From: Propionimicrobium lymphophilum DSM 4903
Lineage (GTDB): Bacteria; Actinomycetota; Actinomycetes; Propionibacteriales; Propionibacteriaceae
DNA length: 64,000 bases
Assembly (NCBI RefSeq): GCF_000423485.1
Contig: NZ_AUIB01000001.1
Coordinates: 434,001-498,000, forward strand
Reading direction: 5' to 3'
Shown in pieces: positions 56,089 through 64,000 of the stretch (within the stretch, counting starts at the first letter, position 1; each line of letters begins with the position of its first letter). The notes below the pieces were generated by a model, which saw nothing but the letters and a program-made list of their open reading frames with translations, was not told the DNA's origin and did no database searches. Made by a program: the position numbers and the translations under genes.

Positions 56089-57240
56089 GTGAACCAGAGC
56101 GTAGGCGTTATCGGTGCCGGCCAGCTTGCAAGAATGCTTGCTGCCCCAGCAATCGGTTTAGGTATTTCCATGAAGCTCCTTGCCGAGGGCGAGGGCATGT
56201 CAGCCAATCAGGTCTATTCGGACGTGACGGTCGGTGATTACACAGACGAATCAGCCGTCATAAATTTTGCTAAGACCGTGGACGTGATCACTTTCGATCA
56301 CGAACATGTCCCCACTTCTCTGCTGCGAAAATTGCAATACATGGGCGTAAAGGTCAGCCCGGGCCCGGAAGCGCTTGTCTATGCGCAAGACAAGCTTGCA
56401 ATGCGCGAACGCCTAACAAAAACCCTCGACGCGCCAGCACCCAAGTGGCGGCACTGCAAGGACCAAAACGAGTTGGTGGACTTCGGCAACGAGATCGGCT
56501 GGCCGATCATTGCTAAGGCAAGCCGAGGCGGTTACGACGGGCACGGGGTCTGGAAGATAGCTAGCCCGGACGAAGCGAATGTTCCCTTCGAGGAGTCTCT
56601 AGACGTCAGCGCGGGTGAAAAAGTCCATATCATTGGCGAGGAACTAGTTGATTTTTCTCGAGAGCTTTCCGCTATCGTCGCTAGGACGCCAAGCGGTCAG
56701 GCGGTTGCCTACCCGATCAGTGAGACGATCCAAACCGATGGGGTTTGCGCCCAAACAATCACACCCGCTCCAGGGTTGAGCGTTGAACAAGCCACTGACA
56801 TCACCAGGCTCGCGCTAGACATCGCCGACGATCTAGGCGTGGTCGGTCTGTTAGCCGTGGAACTGATGCAGCGCAAAGACGGCTCGGTGGTGATCAACGA
56901 GCTAGCTATGCGTCCGCATAACACCGGGCACTGGAGCATCGACGGCGCCCACACCAGCCAGTTCGAGAACCACCTGAGAGCTGTCTGCGATTTGCCGCTA
57001 GGGGATCCCTCGACCAGAGCTCCCTGGACCGTAATGACGAACGTGCTAGGTGGCCGAGACCTGAACGGGGGACTGCTGCACCTGTTTTCTAGAGATCCAC
57101 AACTTCGTGTGCAGCTGTACGGCAAAGAGCCGCGCCCTGGGCGCAAACTGGGTCACGTAACTTGTTACGGAGAAGATCTTGCTGATGTGCGTGAACGAAG
57201 CGAGAGCGCGGCAAAATACTTGATGACAAAGACTCTCTGA
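56089..57240 (+). CDS. purK: N5-carboxyaminoimidazole ribonucleotide synthase
   Basis: A 383-residue ATP-grasp enzyme of purine synthesis that carboxylates AIR with bicarbonate. It begins VGVIGAGQLARML, and ASRGGYDGHGVW, plus the metal-binding E-x-N-x-R-like INELAMRPHNTGHW, are intact. Twelve bases separate it from purE, which uses its product. Confidence 0.95.
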   Translation: MNQSVGVIGAGQLARMLAAPAIGLGISMKLLAEGEGMSANQVYSDVTVGDYTDESAVINFAKTVDVITFDHEHVPTSLLRKLQYMGVKVSPGPEALVYAQDKLAMRERLTKTLDAPAPKWRHCKDQNELVDFGNEIGWPIIAKASRGGYDGHGVWKIASPDEANVPFEESLDVSAGEKVHIIGEELVDFSRELSAIVARTPSGQAVAYPISETIQTDGVCAQTITPAPGLSVEQATDITRLALDIADDLGVVGLLAVELMQRKDGSVVINELAMRPHNTGHWSIDGAHTSQFENHLRAVCDLPLGDPSTRAPWTVMTNVLGGRDLNGGLLHLFSRDPQLRVQLYGKEPRPGRKLGHVTCYGEDLADVRERSESAAKYLMTKTL

Positions 57241-57252
57241 GGGAAGGTAAGC

Positions 57253-57756
57253 ATGACTGACAAAGCAAGAGTGGGCATCGTGATGGGCTCCGATTCTGAT
57301 TGGCCGACCATGGAACCCGCAGCAAAGGCGTTGGAAGAATTCGGCATCGGGTACGAGGCCGACGTCGTATCAGCGCACAGGATGCCGGAGGATATGGTCA
57401 AATATGGACGTCATGCTCATGATAGGGGGCTGCAGGCAATAATCGCAGGCGCTGGTGGCGCGGCTCACCTTCCTGGGATGCTTGCGGCTCTTACTCCGCT
57501 TCCAGTCATCGGCGTTCCGGTGCCGCTGAAACACCTCGACGGCATGGATTCACTACTTTCGATCGTCCAGATGCCCACCGGCGTCCCGGTGGCTACGGTA
57601 GCCATCGGTAATGCGCGCAATGCGGGGCTCCTGGCAGTACGAATTTTGGCTAGCGCCGATGAAGATCTTCTTACTAAGATGGTCGATTTTCAGAAAGACC
57701 TCCGACAGATAGCGCTCAAGAAGGGCGAGAGGGTCCGCTCTGGGCAGGTCAATTAG
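57253..57756 (+). CDS. purE: N5-carboxyaminoimidazole ribonucleotide mutase
   Basis: A 167-residue class I Pur[23 protein letters not shown] and [11 protein letters not shown] are the substrate-binding loops. It converts N5-CAIR to CAIR, the next step after PurK. The two genes form an operon. No terminator is visible downstream. Confidence 0.96.
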   Translation: MTDKARVGIVMGSDSDWPTMEPAAKALEEFGIGYEADVVSAHRMPEDMVKYGRHAHDRGLQAIIAGAGGAAHLPGMLAALTPLPVIGVPVPLKHLDGMDSLLSIVQMPTGVPVATVAIGNARNAGLLAVRILASADEDLLTKMVDFQKDLRQIALKKGERVRSGQVN

Positions 57757-58139
57757 TTATAACAAACTTCGCGAGGAGAACCCAGGTTAGTTAGAAAAGT
57801 TTGGTCGCTGAGGTTTTTCATTCGATAAGTGCCTCGATGTGCTTTATAAAAATGCGATTATTGCGCTCAATGCGAAATTTTGATGTGAATATACATTTGT
57901 AGTCACATTTTCGCTTAAAACTATAAGTCTTTATGAATTGCTTGCAATTATGAGGATGAGAACCTGATAGTGGCATCATCCAATTCACTTATTTTATTGT
58001 TGTGGAGTAGCAATAATCGGTAAAAGATTTGCTAGTTCTGCGCCAGTTCCGCGTACATGGAGGTATGGCCGAACCGCGGATCTGAGCAGCAAACATCTTT
58101 TGAGGAGTTTGCTTGCCAGGAAAATACGGGAGGACAAGG
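57757..58139. other. AT-rich regulatory region before the transporter gene
   Basis: 383 bases without a gene. A symmetric AATTGC-TT-GCAATT lies at 57936-57949, and GTGAATATAC at 57885-57894 matches the HutC operator core at 8 of 10 positions. Both are possible control sites of the transporter gene. A minus frame reaching into this region is a shadow of the transporter start. Confidence 0.45.
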
Positions 58140-59771
58140 ATGTCTGAGCAAAAAGCTATTTTGCCCGATGGGCATGTTCCTGAAAGCAGTGAGATTTCAG
58201 GTTTAGTGCAGCGAATCAAGGCCGCGGGTAAGCACCGTAGCCCGCTGGTTCTCGCAGCCGTTGCAACTATGGGCTCCCTGCTGTTTGGTTACGACACCGG
58301 TGTCATCGCCGGCGCATTGCCCTACATGTATCTCCCAGAGGCAGCAGGTGGCCTTCAACTTGATGCCTTTACTGAGGGCCTAGTTACGGCGACCCTGGCT
58401 CTTGGCGCCGCTTTCGGCGCTCTGCTTGTCGGACTGATCAACGACAAGATCGGCCGTCGCCGCTCCATTATGCTGCTGGCTGCGTTATTTCTGGTCGGCA
58501 CATTAGGCTGCACGTTCTCGGTCAACGTCTTCATGATGTACCCGTTCAGGTTTATCCTGGGCATGGCTGTTGGTGGCGCCTCTTCGACGGTTCCGCTATA
58601 CCTGTCTGAGACTGCTCCGAAGAAGATACGTGGTCCGCTGGTTGCGGTTGACCAGTTCATGATCGTTTTCGGTCAGTTCATCGCATTCGTTATGAACGCC
58701 GCTATCGCTCACATGAACAGTGCACCACAGGTTGTTGTAGAAAACGACCCCTCCGGAAAGTTCCAGAAGGGCGACGTTGTTCTTTGGGACATTCTGAAGT
58801 CCATGCCAGACGTAACCGTAATGGAGGGCAACGGCCACGCATGGCGCTGGATGCTCGTTCTTGCCACTATCCCGGCTATTGCGCTGTGGATCGGCATGCG
58901 CATGATGCCTGAGTCGCCGCGTTGGTACGTAGCTAACAAGCGTTACTACGAGGCCATCTCCTCGATGAAGCAAATTCGCACCGAGAAGAACGACGTCTCC
59001 GGTGAGGTAACGGAGATGATAGAGCTCGAGCGTAAGCACGATCTGGAATCTAAGGAAGCGTGGACGCTGGGCAGAGGCCTTAGAACACGTTGGACAAGAC
59101 GGATCATCATGATCGGTGTCGTCCTGGGCATCATGGACCAGTTGACCGGTATTAACACCGCTATGTGGTACATGCCGAAGATTCTGCACGCTGCAGGCTT
59201 CTCGACCGCTGATGCGATTACACTGAACGTTCTGACCGGTTTCATCTCCGCTGTTGGTTCCGGCATTGGCCTGATCATTGTCGCGAAGTTCATGCGTCGC
59301 AAGGTAGGTATGTTCCAGGAGGCTGGCATTGCTGTTTCGCTTCTAGTCCTGGCTGTAGTGTTCCACTTCGGCGTTGAGCCGCACATGGGCCCCGACGGAA
59401 ACATCTCCGAAGCCGTTCCGGTATTCATTCCTTGGCTTGTCGTCGCAATCGTTTCGGTGTTCGTGTTTATCAAGCAGTCCTGCACCGTGACCTGGGTTAT
59501 CTTGGCTGAGATTTTTCCGAACAAGATTCGTGGTGCAGCGCAAGGTGTTTCGGTATTCTTCCTGTGGCTGTTCAACGCAATCGTTGTTTTCACCTTCCCG
59601 CTCCTCATTAATGGGCTTGGTGGTGCGAAGACCTACCTGATCTTCGGTCTGATAAACGTCGGTTCCTTCCTTTTCTACTGGCTGGTAGTTCCTGAAACCA
59701 AGATCTACTCGCTGGAAGAAATTGAAGAGAGGCTGCTCAAGAGGTACTCTCGCTTAGGCGATGAGACCTAA
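58140..59771 (+). CDS. iolT: MFS sugar/inositol:proton symporter (IolT type)
   Basis: A 543-residue sugar-porter MFS protein with about twelve membrane segments. LFGYDTGVIAGALPYM in segment 1, DKIGRRRSIM after segment 2, PESPRW before the central loop, the segment 7 DQLTGINTAMWY and a C-terminal VPETK are family signatures. The longest match in mind is actinobacterial IolT myo-inositol carriers; a hexose carrier is possible. An unusually long loop of about 45 residues follows segment 6. GGGAGGA lies 6 bases before the ATG. The gene is intact while the enzymes nearby are not. Confidence 0.85.
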   Translation: MSEQKAILPDGHVPESSEISGLVQRIKAAGKHRSPLVLAAVATMGSLLFGYDTGVIAGALPYMYLPEAAGGLQLDAFTEGLVTATLALGAAFGALLVGLINDKIGRRRSIMLLAALFLVGTLGCTFSVNVFMMYPFRFILGMAVGGASSTVPLYLSETAPKKIRGPLVAVDQFMIVFGQFIAFVMNAAIAHMNSAPQVVVENDPSGKFQKGDVVLWDILKSMPDVTVMEGNGHAWRWMLVLATIPAIALWIGMRMMPESPRWYVANKRYYEAISSMKQIRTEKNDVSGEVTEMIELERKHDLESKEAWTLGRGLRTRWTRRIIMIGVVLGIMDQLTGINTAMWYMPKILHAAGFSTADAITLNVLTGFISAVGSGIGLIIVAKFMRRKVGMFQEAGIAVSLLVLAVVFHFGVEPHMGPDGNISEAVPVFIPWLVVAIVSVFVFIKQSCTVTWVILAEIFPNKIRGAAQGVSVFFLWLFNAIVVFTFPLLINGLGGAKTYLIFGLINVGSFLFYWLVVPETKIYSLEEIEERLLKRYSRLGDET

Positions 59772-59784
59772 ATAAATACGCAAT

Positions 59785-59821
59785 AAGAAACCCCGCAGGA
59801 TAACCTGCGGGATTTCTTTTG
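59785..59821. terminator. bidirectional terminator, transporter / gntR
   Basis: A 15-bp stem with one mismatch (59785-59799 with 59804-59818), loop ATAA, followed by TTTT; convergent genes on both sides. Confidence 0.85.
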
Positions 59822-59827
59822 TCAGAA

Positions 59828-60595
59828 CTAATTGGTTAGCGGAACGGTTACGGTGTACTGCGCTGCGTCGTAGCAGTGGTGAGCGAATTCGACGATCCGT
59901 CCGTCCGTTTCATATGAGGTGCGACGCATGGTGACAACCGCAGAACCCGGTTCGAGGTGCAGAAGTTTAGCTTCGCGCTCGGAAGCGTTCTTAGCGCCAA
60001 CCTGTTGGTACCCAGAAGAGAGCTGAACGCCGTTTGCTGCCAGGCATCTGTAGAAACCGTCTCGATCCAGATCTGTCAGAGACGGTGCGATGTCTGATGG
60101 AACGTAGTTCTGCATCAATGCGAGGCGAGAATTATCGAGCCAGCGCAGCCGCTCGAAGAAGACGATTTCGTCGCCGGTATCACAAGCTAGGTTTTCGGCG
60201 ATCTCTTCGTTAGCGAAGAGGACCTCGTATCTGAGCACCTCTGTGCGAGTGGTGTGACCAGCGTCGATGAAATCCTCGGTAAGGCTGGACAATTTGATCT
60301 GTCTCTGAAACGGGCTGGGGGAGACGCGCGTGCCAACGCCTCTGCGCCTGGACAGCAGGCCTTTCGAGACGAGATCTTGCATAGCGCGCCTAACGGTCGG
60401 TCTGGATATTTCTAAACGTTTGGCAAGCGAAACTTCGTCCTCGATTATCTGTCCTGGGGGAAGTTCGCCAGAAGCTATCATGTTTTCCAGTGGGGTAGAA
60501 ATCTGCTGGTGTAGAGCAGTTGAGGAGTCGCGGTCAATCTTAATGTCTATGACGAACGGCTCATCAAGACTGGCCTTGTTCTTTTCTTCTGTCAT
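59828..60595 (-). CDS. GntR-family regulator, HutC subfamily (UTRA domain)
   Basis: A 255-residue regulator: winged helix at about 30-100 (EVSLAKRLEISRPTVRRAMQDLV) and a UTRA ligand-binding domain (about 115-250) with LALMQNYVPSDIA and VVTMRRTSYETDGR. ATG 60595 with AGGAGC 5 bases upstream is preferred to a frame start 51 codons earlier. A perfect HutC-type operator lies about 190 bases upstream, between this gene and the aldolase remnant. It probably controlled inositol uptake and breakdown. Confidence 0.88.
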   Translation of the reverse strand: MTEEKNKASLDEPFVIDIKIDRDSSTALHQQISTPLENMIASGELPPGQIIEDEVSLAKRLEISRPTVRRAMQDLVSKGLLSRRRGVGTRVSPSPFQRQIKLSSLTEDFIDAGHTTRTEVLRYEVLFANEEIAENLACDTGDEIVFFERLRWLDNSRLALMQNYVPSDIAPSLTDLDRDGFYRCLAANGVQLSSGYQQVGAKNASEREAKLLHLEPGSAVVTMRRTSYETDGRIVEFAHHCYDAAQYTVTVPLTN

Positions 60596-60961
60596 TTTGC
60601 TCCTGCACGGCGAGAACTCACTGCTGTTGTCCCCGTCAACGTTGGCACGAGACTCAAAGTCGCACCCCAGCGCCCCCATTAGCGCGGTATGGCGGGAATC
60701 GGTTAAGTCAAATGTCAAGTCCATATGATACTTGAATAATGGTTTCAAAGGTAAGTAACAAATGAAACATGTGGAGAACTGTCTATATACGACGCCTTAA
60801 GTGCTAAATAGTCGCTTATAACGCTTTGCAAAGATCTGATCTAGATTTGGAATGTAAGCATATAGCCATGACTGGACCACTTCTATGGTCAGTAATGAAA
60901 ACGTTTGCAAAAGAGTGACGAGTTCAAGCAAGGATCTGCTTGGAACTGAAAAAATAAAACC
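60596..60961. other. divergent regulatory region, gntR / aldolase remnant
   Basis: About 366 bases. It holds the HutC-type operator (60781-60790), an inverted repeat ACTGGACCA / TGGTCAGT at 60871-60892 and an AACGTTTGC (60900-60908) like LacI-family half sites. No gene is seen apart from the possible N-terminal extension of gntR. Confidence 0.5.
60779..60792. promoter_or_regulatory. HutC-type GntR operator
   Basis: CTGTCTATATACGA matches the HutC-subfamily consensus NyGTMTATAKACNy at every position, with core GTCTATATAC. It lies in the divergent gap of the HutC-type regulator gene, which supports autoregulation and control of the former catabolic genes. Confidence 0.65.
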
Positions 60962-61474
60962 GTGAGCTACGTCGATCGCGTGAAGATCGAAAGCGAAAAA
61001 ATGGTAGCTATCAGGGAAATCCCCGAGATTAGGATGTACGAGCTTGAGCGAATCTCGCAGGCTCTAACTTCTCGCAAACCAGGAAAGCTCTTTAAGGGCC
61101 AGAAGCTCATGGTCGTCGCATGCGATCACCCGCCTCGTGGCGCATTGGCCGCCGGCAGCATCGTCAACGTTCTGACTCCGGACGAGGTTATCAAGTCGAT
61201 GGCGATTGCTAGTGGACTTGGTCGGACCACCTCCTACGCCTGGCTTAGATTGCCTTGCGCGGATGAGATGGAGCGCGTCATGGATACCGCTACGCAACCG
61301 TTGCTGATCCTCGGTGTCGATGTTCCTAAAGATTGCGACGCGACTCTAGAAAAGTGGCAGGTTGTCCTTGCTCAGCCGAACGTGTTCGGTCTTGTTATTG
61401 GAAGTTCACTGCAGTTCCCGGGCAGCGGTGCATCGCCAAGGCAGAAGATGAAACAGCGGGGCTATCTTGAGTGA
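60962..61474 (+). pseudogene. Cgl0159-family (beta/alpha)8 aldolase-like gene with internal deletion
   Basis: The frame is open for 170 codons from GTG, but the family is about 290 residues. The N-terminal MVVACDHPPRGALAAG strand (about 49-64) runs directly into the C-terminal part NVLTPDEVIKSMAIASGLG, PLLILGVDVP and GLVIGSSLQFPG. About 130 residues of the barrel between them are missing without a frame break. A barrel cut this way should not fold as an enzyme. Family members occur in actinobacterial inositol clusters (iol operons). The stop overlaps the TTG start of the iolB remnant. Confidence 0.75.
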
Positions 61475-61556
61475 CAACGAAAAGTATCTAATTCCTGCAG
61501 GATCGATCACTAAGGATAATTTCCAGACGATCATTAGTGCCCAGCGTGCTGGCTGA
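61467..61556 (+). pseudogene. iolB: 5-deoxy-glucuronate isomerase (IolB), N-terminal fragment
   Basis: From TTG 61467 the frame reads SDNEKYLIPAGSITKDNF and on to SAQRAG, then TGA. YLPAGS-type starts followed by an AGW are typical of IolB, and the TGA stands where Trp (TGG) is expected. Nothing of the remaining 250 residues follows; the frame continues into the dehydrogenase fragment. The match is short, so the family call is moderate. Confidence 0.55.
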
Positions 61557-61796
61557 GAAGCAGAAGTAGAGATCAACCGCACCGTCTGCCGCAGCCAGTT
61601 CGTCCTTGGCTCTTACGGCGCTCGCACCCACGAGGACCTGCCCAAGGTCATCGAGATGGTAGCTGCCGGTGCGATCAACTAACGCGAGATCGTCACCAAG
61701 CACTTCTCGCTAGCTGACGCTGGTAAGGGCTACGACGAACTTGCCGCTGGAAAGATCCAGGGCCATGCAGTCGTAGATATGTCCCTTCCCTTCTAA
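61557..61796 (+). pseudogene. zinc-type alcohol dehydrogenase, C-terminal fragment
   Basis: In the same frame as the iolB remnant: EVEINRTVCRSQFVLGSYGAR, then DLPKVIEMVAAGAIN, an in-frame TAA, REIVTKHFSLADAGKGYDEL and AGKIQGHAVVDMSLPF-stop. This is the last 80 residues of a medium-chain dehydrogenase; the catalytic domain and most of the NAD-binding fold are gone. Sequence similarity remains high, so the loss is recent. Confidence 0.75.
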
Positions 61797-61818
61797 GTAG
61801 TGGATAGAAGCTTCAGTT

Positions 61819-61852
61819 CTGCCGAGCGGATACAGATGGTTCCGCCCGGCAG
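61819..61852 (-). terminator. possible terminator of the ATPase gene
   Basis: CTGCCGAGCGGA pairs with TCCGCCCGGCAG (one mismatch) just beyond the minus-strand stop codon; the T-run is poor. Confidence 0.45.
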
Positions 61853-61856
61853 TTAT

Positions 61857-64000
61857 CTAGTTGATGCGAATGTCGTGCCGGTTAGTCAAAGCGCCGTAAC
61901 GGCTTTCGTCTGCGGTCAGCACGATTATCTGTGCCATCTCGCTGGCCCTAGCGAGTATCGCAGCCATTCGAGTCTGACGATCGGGATCGGTGTGACCGAG
62001 CTGGTCATCGAGGAAAATAGGCATTCCGTCCGTCTCGTCGACGAGCATTGCCGCAGCGAGCTTGACCAGTATCAGGAGCTGTTCTTTTGCTCCGCTGGAT
62101 AACTGATCGAAATCTATGGTCACCCCATCCAGCACCCTCGCCTCGACGGTTAGGTCATCCGCGAGCCTGACTGCGAAGGTATCGTCGCGATAGATAGTTC
62201 TGCCCAGTTGATCGATTTTATCTGTGAACGGCTTTCTGTACTTTTCCTGGGCCTGTGCCTGATGCCTGGAAAGTGTGTCGTAGAGCAGCAGGGCAGCATT
62301 TGCTTTAACTTCGATTCTCTCGTAAGCCTCTGTTGCTATTTGTTGGGCAGTTAGGGCCTCATCAAGTTCCTCCTGCCTGACGTCTGCGGAAAGCGCGCTT
62401 AGCGCGCTGGATAGTTTTATGGCTTCCGTCTGCCAAGATGCGAGAGTTTTGTCGGCGTTTTCAGCCTTGTTCTCAAGTTCCTTCAGGCGCTGTTCGTGTC
62501 CCTCGGCGTCTAGAGCAACCAGCTTCTGTTCGACCTCTGCCAGTGATGCCGTTCGCTTGTCGAGTTCCACCTGGGCTTCCGATACTGCCTTTTCAAGCGT
62601 TTCATCGTCGTTTTCTTCACGATCTTTTGCGAGCTGTGCTAACAACTGCTCATAACTTTTTTCGAGCTTTTCAACTTCCCAGCTCAGCCTGCTCTCCTCA
62701 GTCACTTCGTCGCCGAACGACGCCCTTAGCTGTTCTAACTTCACCAGGTGCTCTTCTCTGGTAGCGGCAGCCTTCTTCTGCTCATCCCGCGCGTCGTTGA
62801 GGTCGTTTAGAGCCGAATCCAAGCTCTCTGGAAGTGTGTCGGCGTTTTCTGAAATCTCGGCAGCGGTGTCGACGGATTTAACGGCTTTTCTTAGGTCCTC
62901 GATGCTTCGTCCGTTAAGCAGCAGAGCAAGACGCTGATTGACCATGTCGCGCTCGCGTTCGTAGTCGCTCAGCTTATGTGCCATCTCCTTCGCTTCTTCA
63001 ACGGATTCGCACCCAGCCTCGTGTAAAGCCTGCGCAAGCTTTTCGGATGCATTTTGCTCCGCCCTGCGAAAATCAGAGACTGCTGGCGCGCTGAGCTCGA
63101 AGCGCCAGGTATCTGGAACCTCGAGGGTCATGTCCGAGGTGACGTTTTCGCTAAATCCGTCTTCAACGTCGACCTTCTCGCCGTTTATCAGCAGTTCTCG
63201 CTGGGCAGTGAGCGCCTTCACGCTAATTCGCGCTGAGCTTGCCACTAGCTTCGCCCTCGCCGAATCGAGCTCTCGCTGGAAAGAATCGATGTTGGCTAGA
63301 ACCCTTCTCGAATTAGACGCGTTTAGCTTTCCAGAGTTCAGCAGATAATCCAGCTCTGTAAGTCGTTCGTCTTGCACCTCGACCTGTGAAAGTAACGACT
63401 CGTCTACAAGCGCCTTCTTTCTTGCTTCGAGAGAAGCAACGGCTAGCTGAGCCTGTTCGAGGCGATCGTTGGCTTTCCTGGATTTCTCGGAGAGTTCCTT
63501 AAACAGGGCTTCTGCGTCTGCAAGGTCGTTTCGGTAGGCAGAAATCTTAGGAGTCAGTTCCGCAAGATTAGATTGTGCCTCCCCCAGTTCTGCCTCGGTT
63601 TTTTTTACATCCGAGATTCTTTTGTTTCGTGCTTCCAGGTTGTTCTTGGCCATGGTCAGGACAAGCTCGGCGCTATTTTTCTCCCTACTAGCCTTATCAA
63701 GCTCGTCTTTGGCTGACTTGATCTCGGCATCGGCCTTCTTAATCTCTTCGAGCTCCCGATTTACCATGGCGGATAGCTCGTTGTATCTGAAGATATTCGT
63801 CCTCGCCTGATTCAGGCGTGTCTCTTTGCCGTCGATTACTCGTACCGCAGCCTTCGCCGCATCGACTCGGGAATCTGCCTTCTGAAGAGTATCTTTCGCC
63901 GCGCTCAAATCACCCCTAGGTCTTCCAGCAGCGGTGAAGTACGCGTCCCTATGAGCCTTGGCTTTCGCCACCAAACTCTGGTCTGAGCTGTCTACCGCTC
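61857..64000 (-). CDS. SMC/YhaN-like coiled-coil ATPase (partial)
   Basis: The C-terminal 714 or so residues of a large protein that continues past the window end; no stop occurs up to base 64000. Long coiled coils (about 20-280 and 370-590 from the first visible start) flank a middle globular part, and the C-terminus has the ABC signature LSSGAKEQLLILVKL and Walker B MPIFLDDQLGHTDPDR with D-loop. Walker A must lie upstream. Such ATPases of the YhaN/SbcC type act on DNA ends, often with an SbcD-like nuclease encoded next door. The second acidic residue of Walker B is Asp rather than Glu. Confidence 0.85.
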   Translation of the reverse strand, partial: AVDSSDQSLVAKAKAHRDAYFTAAGRPRGDLSAAKDTLQKADSRVDAAKAAVRVIDGKETRLNQARTNIFRYNELSAMVNRELEEIKKADAEIKSAKDELDKASREKNSAELVLTMAKNNLEARNKRISDVKKTEAELGEAQSNLAELTPKISAYRNDLADAEALFKELSEKSRKANDRLEQAQLAVASLEARKKALVDESLLSQVEVQDERLTELDYLLNSGKLNASNSRRVLANIDSFQRELDSARAKLVASSARISVKALTAQRELLINGEKVDVEDGFSENVTSDMTLEVPDTWRFELSAPAVSDFRRAEQNASEKLAQALHEAGCESVEEAKEMAHKLSDYERERDMVNQRLALLLNGRSIEDLRKAVKSVDTAAEISENADTLPESLDSALNDLNDARDEQKKAAATREEHLVKLEQLRASFGDEVTEESRLSWEVEKLEKSYEQLLAQLAKDREENDDETLEKAVSEAQVELDKRTASLAEVEQKLVALDAEGHEQRLKELENKAENADKTLASWQTEAIKLSSALSALSADVRQEELDEALTAQQIATEAYERIEVKANAALLLYDTLSRHQAQAQEKYRKPFTDKIDQLGRTIYRDDTFAVRLADDLTVEARVLDGVTIDFDQLSSGAKEQLLILVKLAAAMLVDETDGMPIFLDDQLGHTDPDRQTRMAAILARASEMAQIIVLTADESRYGALTNRHDIRIN

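Noticed and set aside
57989-58219. 76-codon minus frame over the transporter start
   Set aside because: Overlaps the transporter ribosome site and start; no ribosome site or family of its own.

Overview
The window is a chromosomal segment of a moderate-GC actinomycete. The case rests on gene content and order: phosphatidylinositol mannoside genes (PI-phosphate synthase, PimA, PatA-like acyltransferase), the DUF881/small-basic-protein pair, a GarA/OdhI-type FHA protein, FtsR, DUF3117, and GlgM divergent from GlgC. GTG/TTG starts and 1-8 nt gene overlaps are frequent. Several blocks match M. tuberculosis gene order as I remember it: thrS to pimA (Rv2614c-Rv2610c), a pgsA2-like gene to merR (Rv1822-Rv1830 without gcvH), fdxC-dapC, and LOG to stress protein (Rv1205-Rv1234, strongly condensed). 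GC lower than mycobacteria and a PPi-type phosphofructokinase fit Actinomycetaceae or relatives; this placement is an inference.

Layout. 0-6 kb: an RNase HI-ProC fusion ORF, a small lipoprotein, a SixA-like phosphatase among four tRNAs, and an OatA-like acyltransferase. 6-17 kb: thrS and the PI/PIM operon, then the DUF881 operon, garA-like, ftsR, bifunctional nuclease, merR and yihY. 17-30 kb: pfp, an orphan pilin-like protein, YciO, lysR/yeiH, thioesterase, pyrC, pepN, a NERD protein, ligA and rpiB. 30-37 kb: a DmsA-type molybdoenzyme with a TorD-family protein but no DmsB/DmsC, a LarA homologue and fumC. 37-53 kb: ferredoxin, diaminopimelate (dapC, dapA) and glycogen genes, Mrp, membrane and CBS proteins, pepP, a ThiF/rhodanese pair, a coiled-coil zinc-ribbon protein and RNase P RNA.

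53-62 kb holds two decaying loci. One is a TFIIB-zinc-ribbon membrane protein broken into three frames, followed by an SPFH/SHOCT gene reduced to its two ends. The other is an inositol-type catabolic locus: the sugar/inositol transporter and GntR regulator look intact and a HutC-type operator remains, but the enzymes are a deleted aldolase-family gene, an IolB N-terminus and a zinc alcohol dehydrogenase C-terminus. The window ends inside a large coiled-coil ATPase gene.

No CRISPR array, insertion sequence or prophage was seen. The less ordinary signals are the RNase HI-ProC fusion with a sliding-clamp-type motif in its linker, the two decayed loci, and the DmsA gene without partner subunits.
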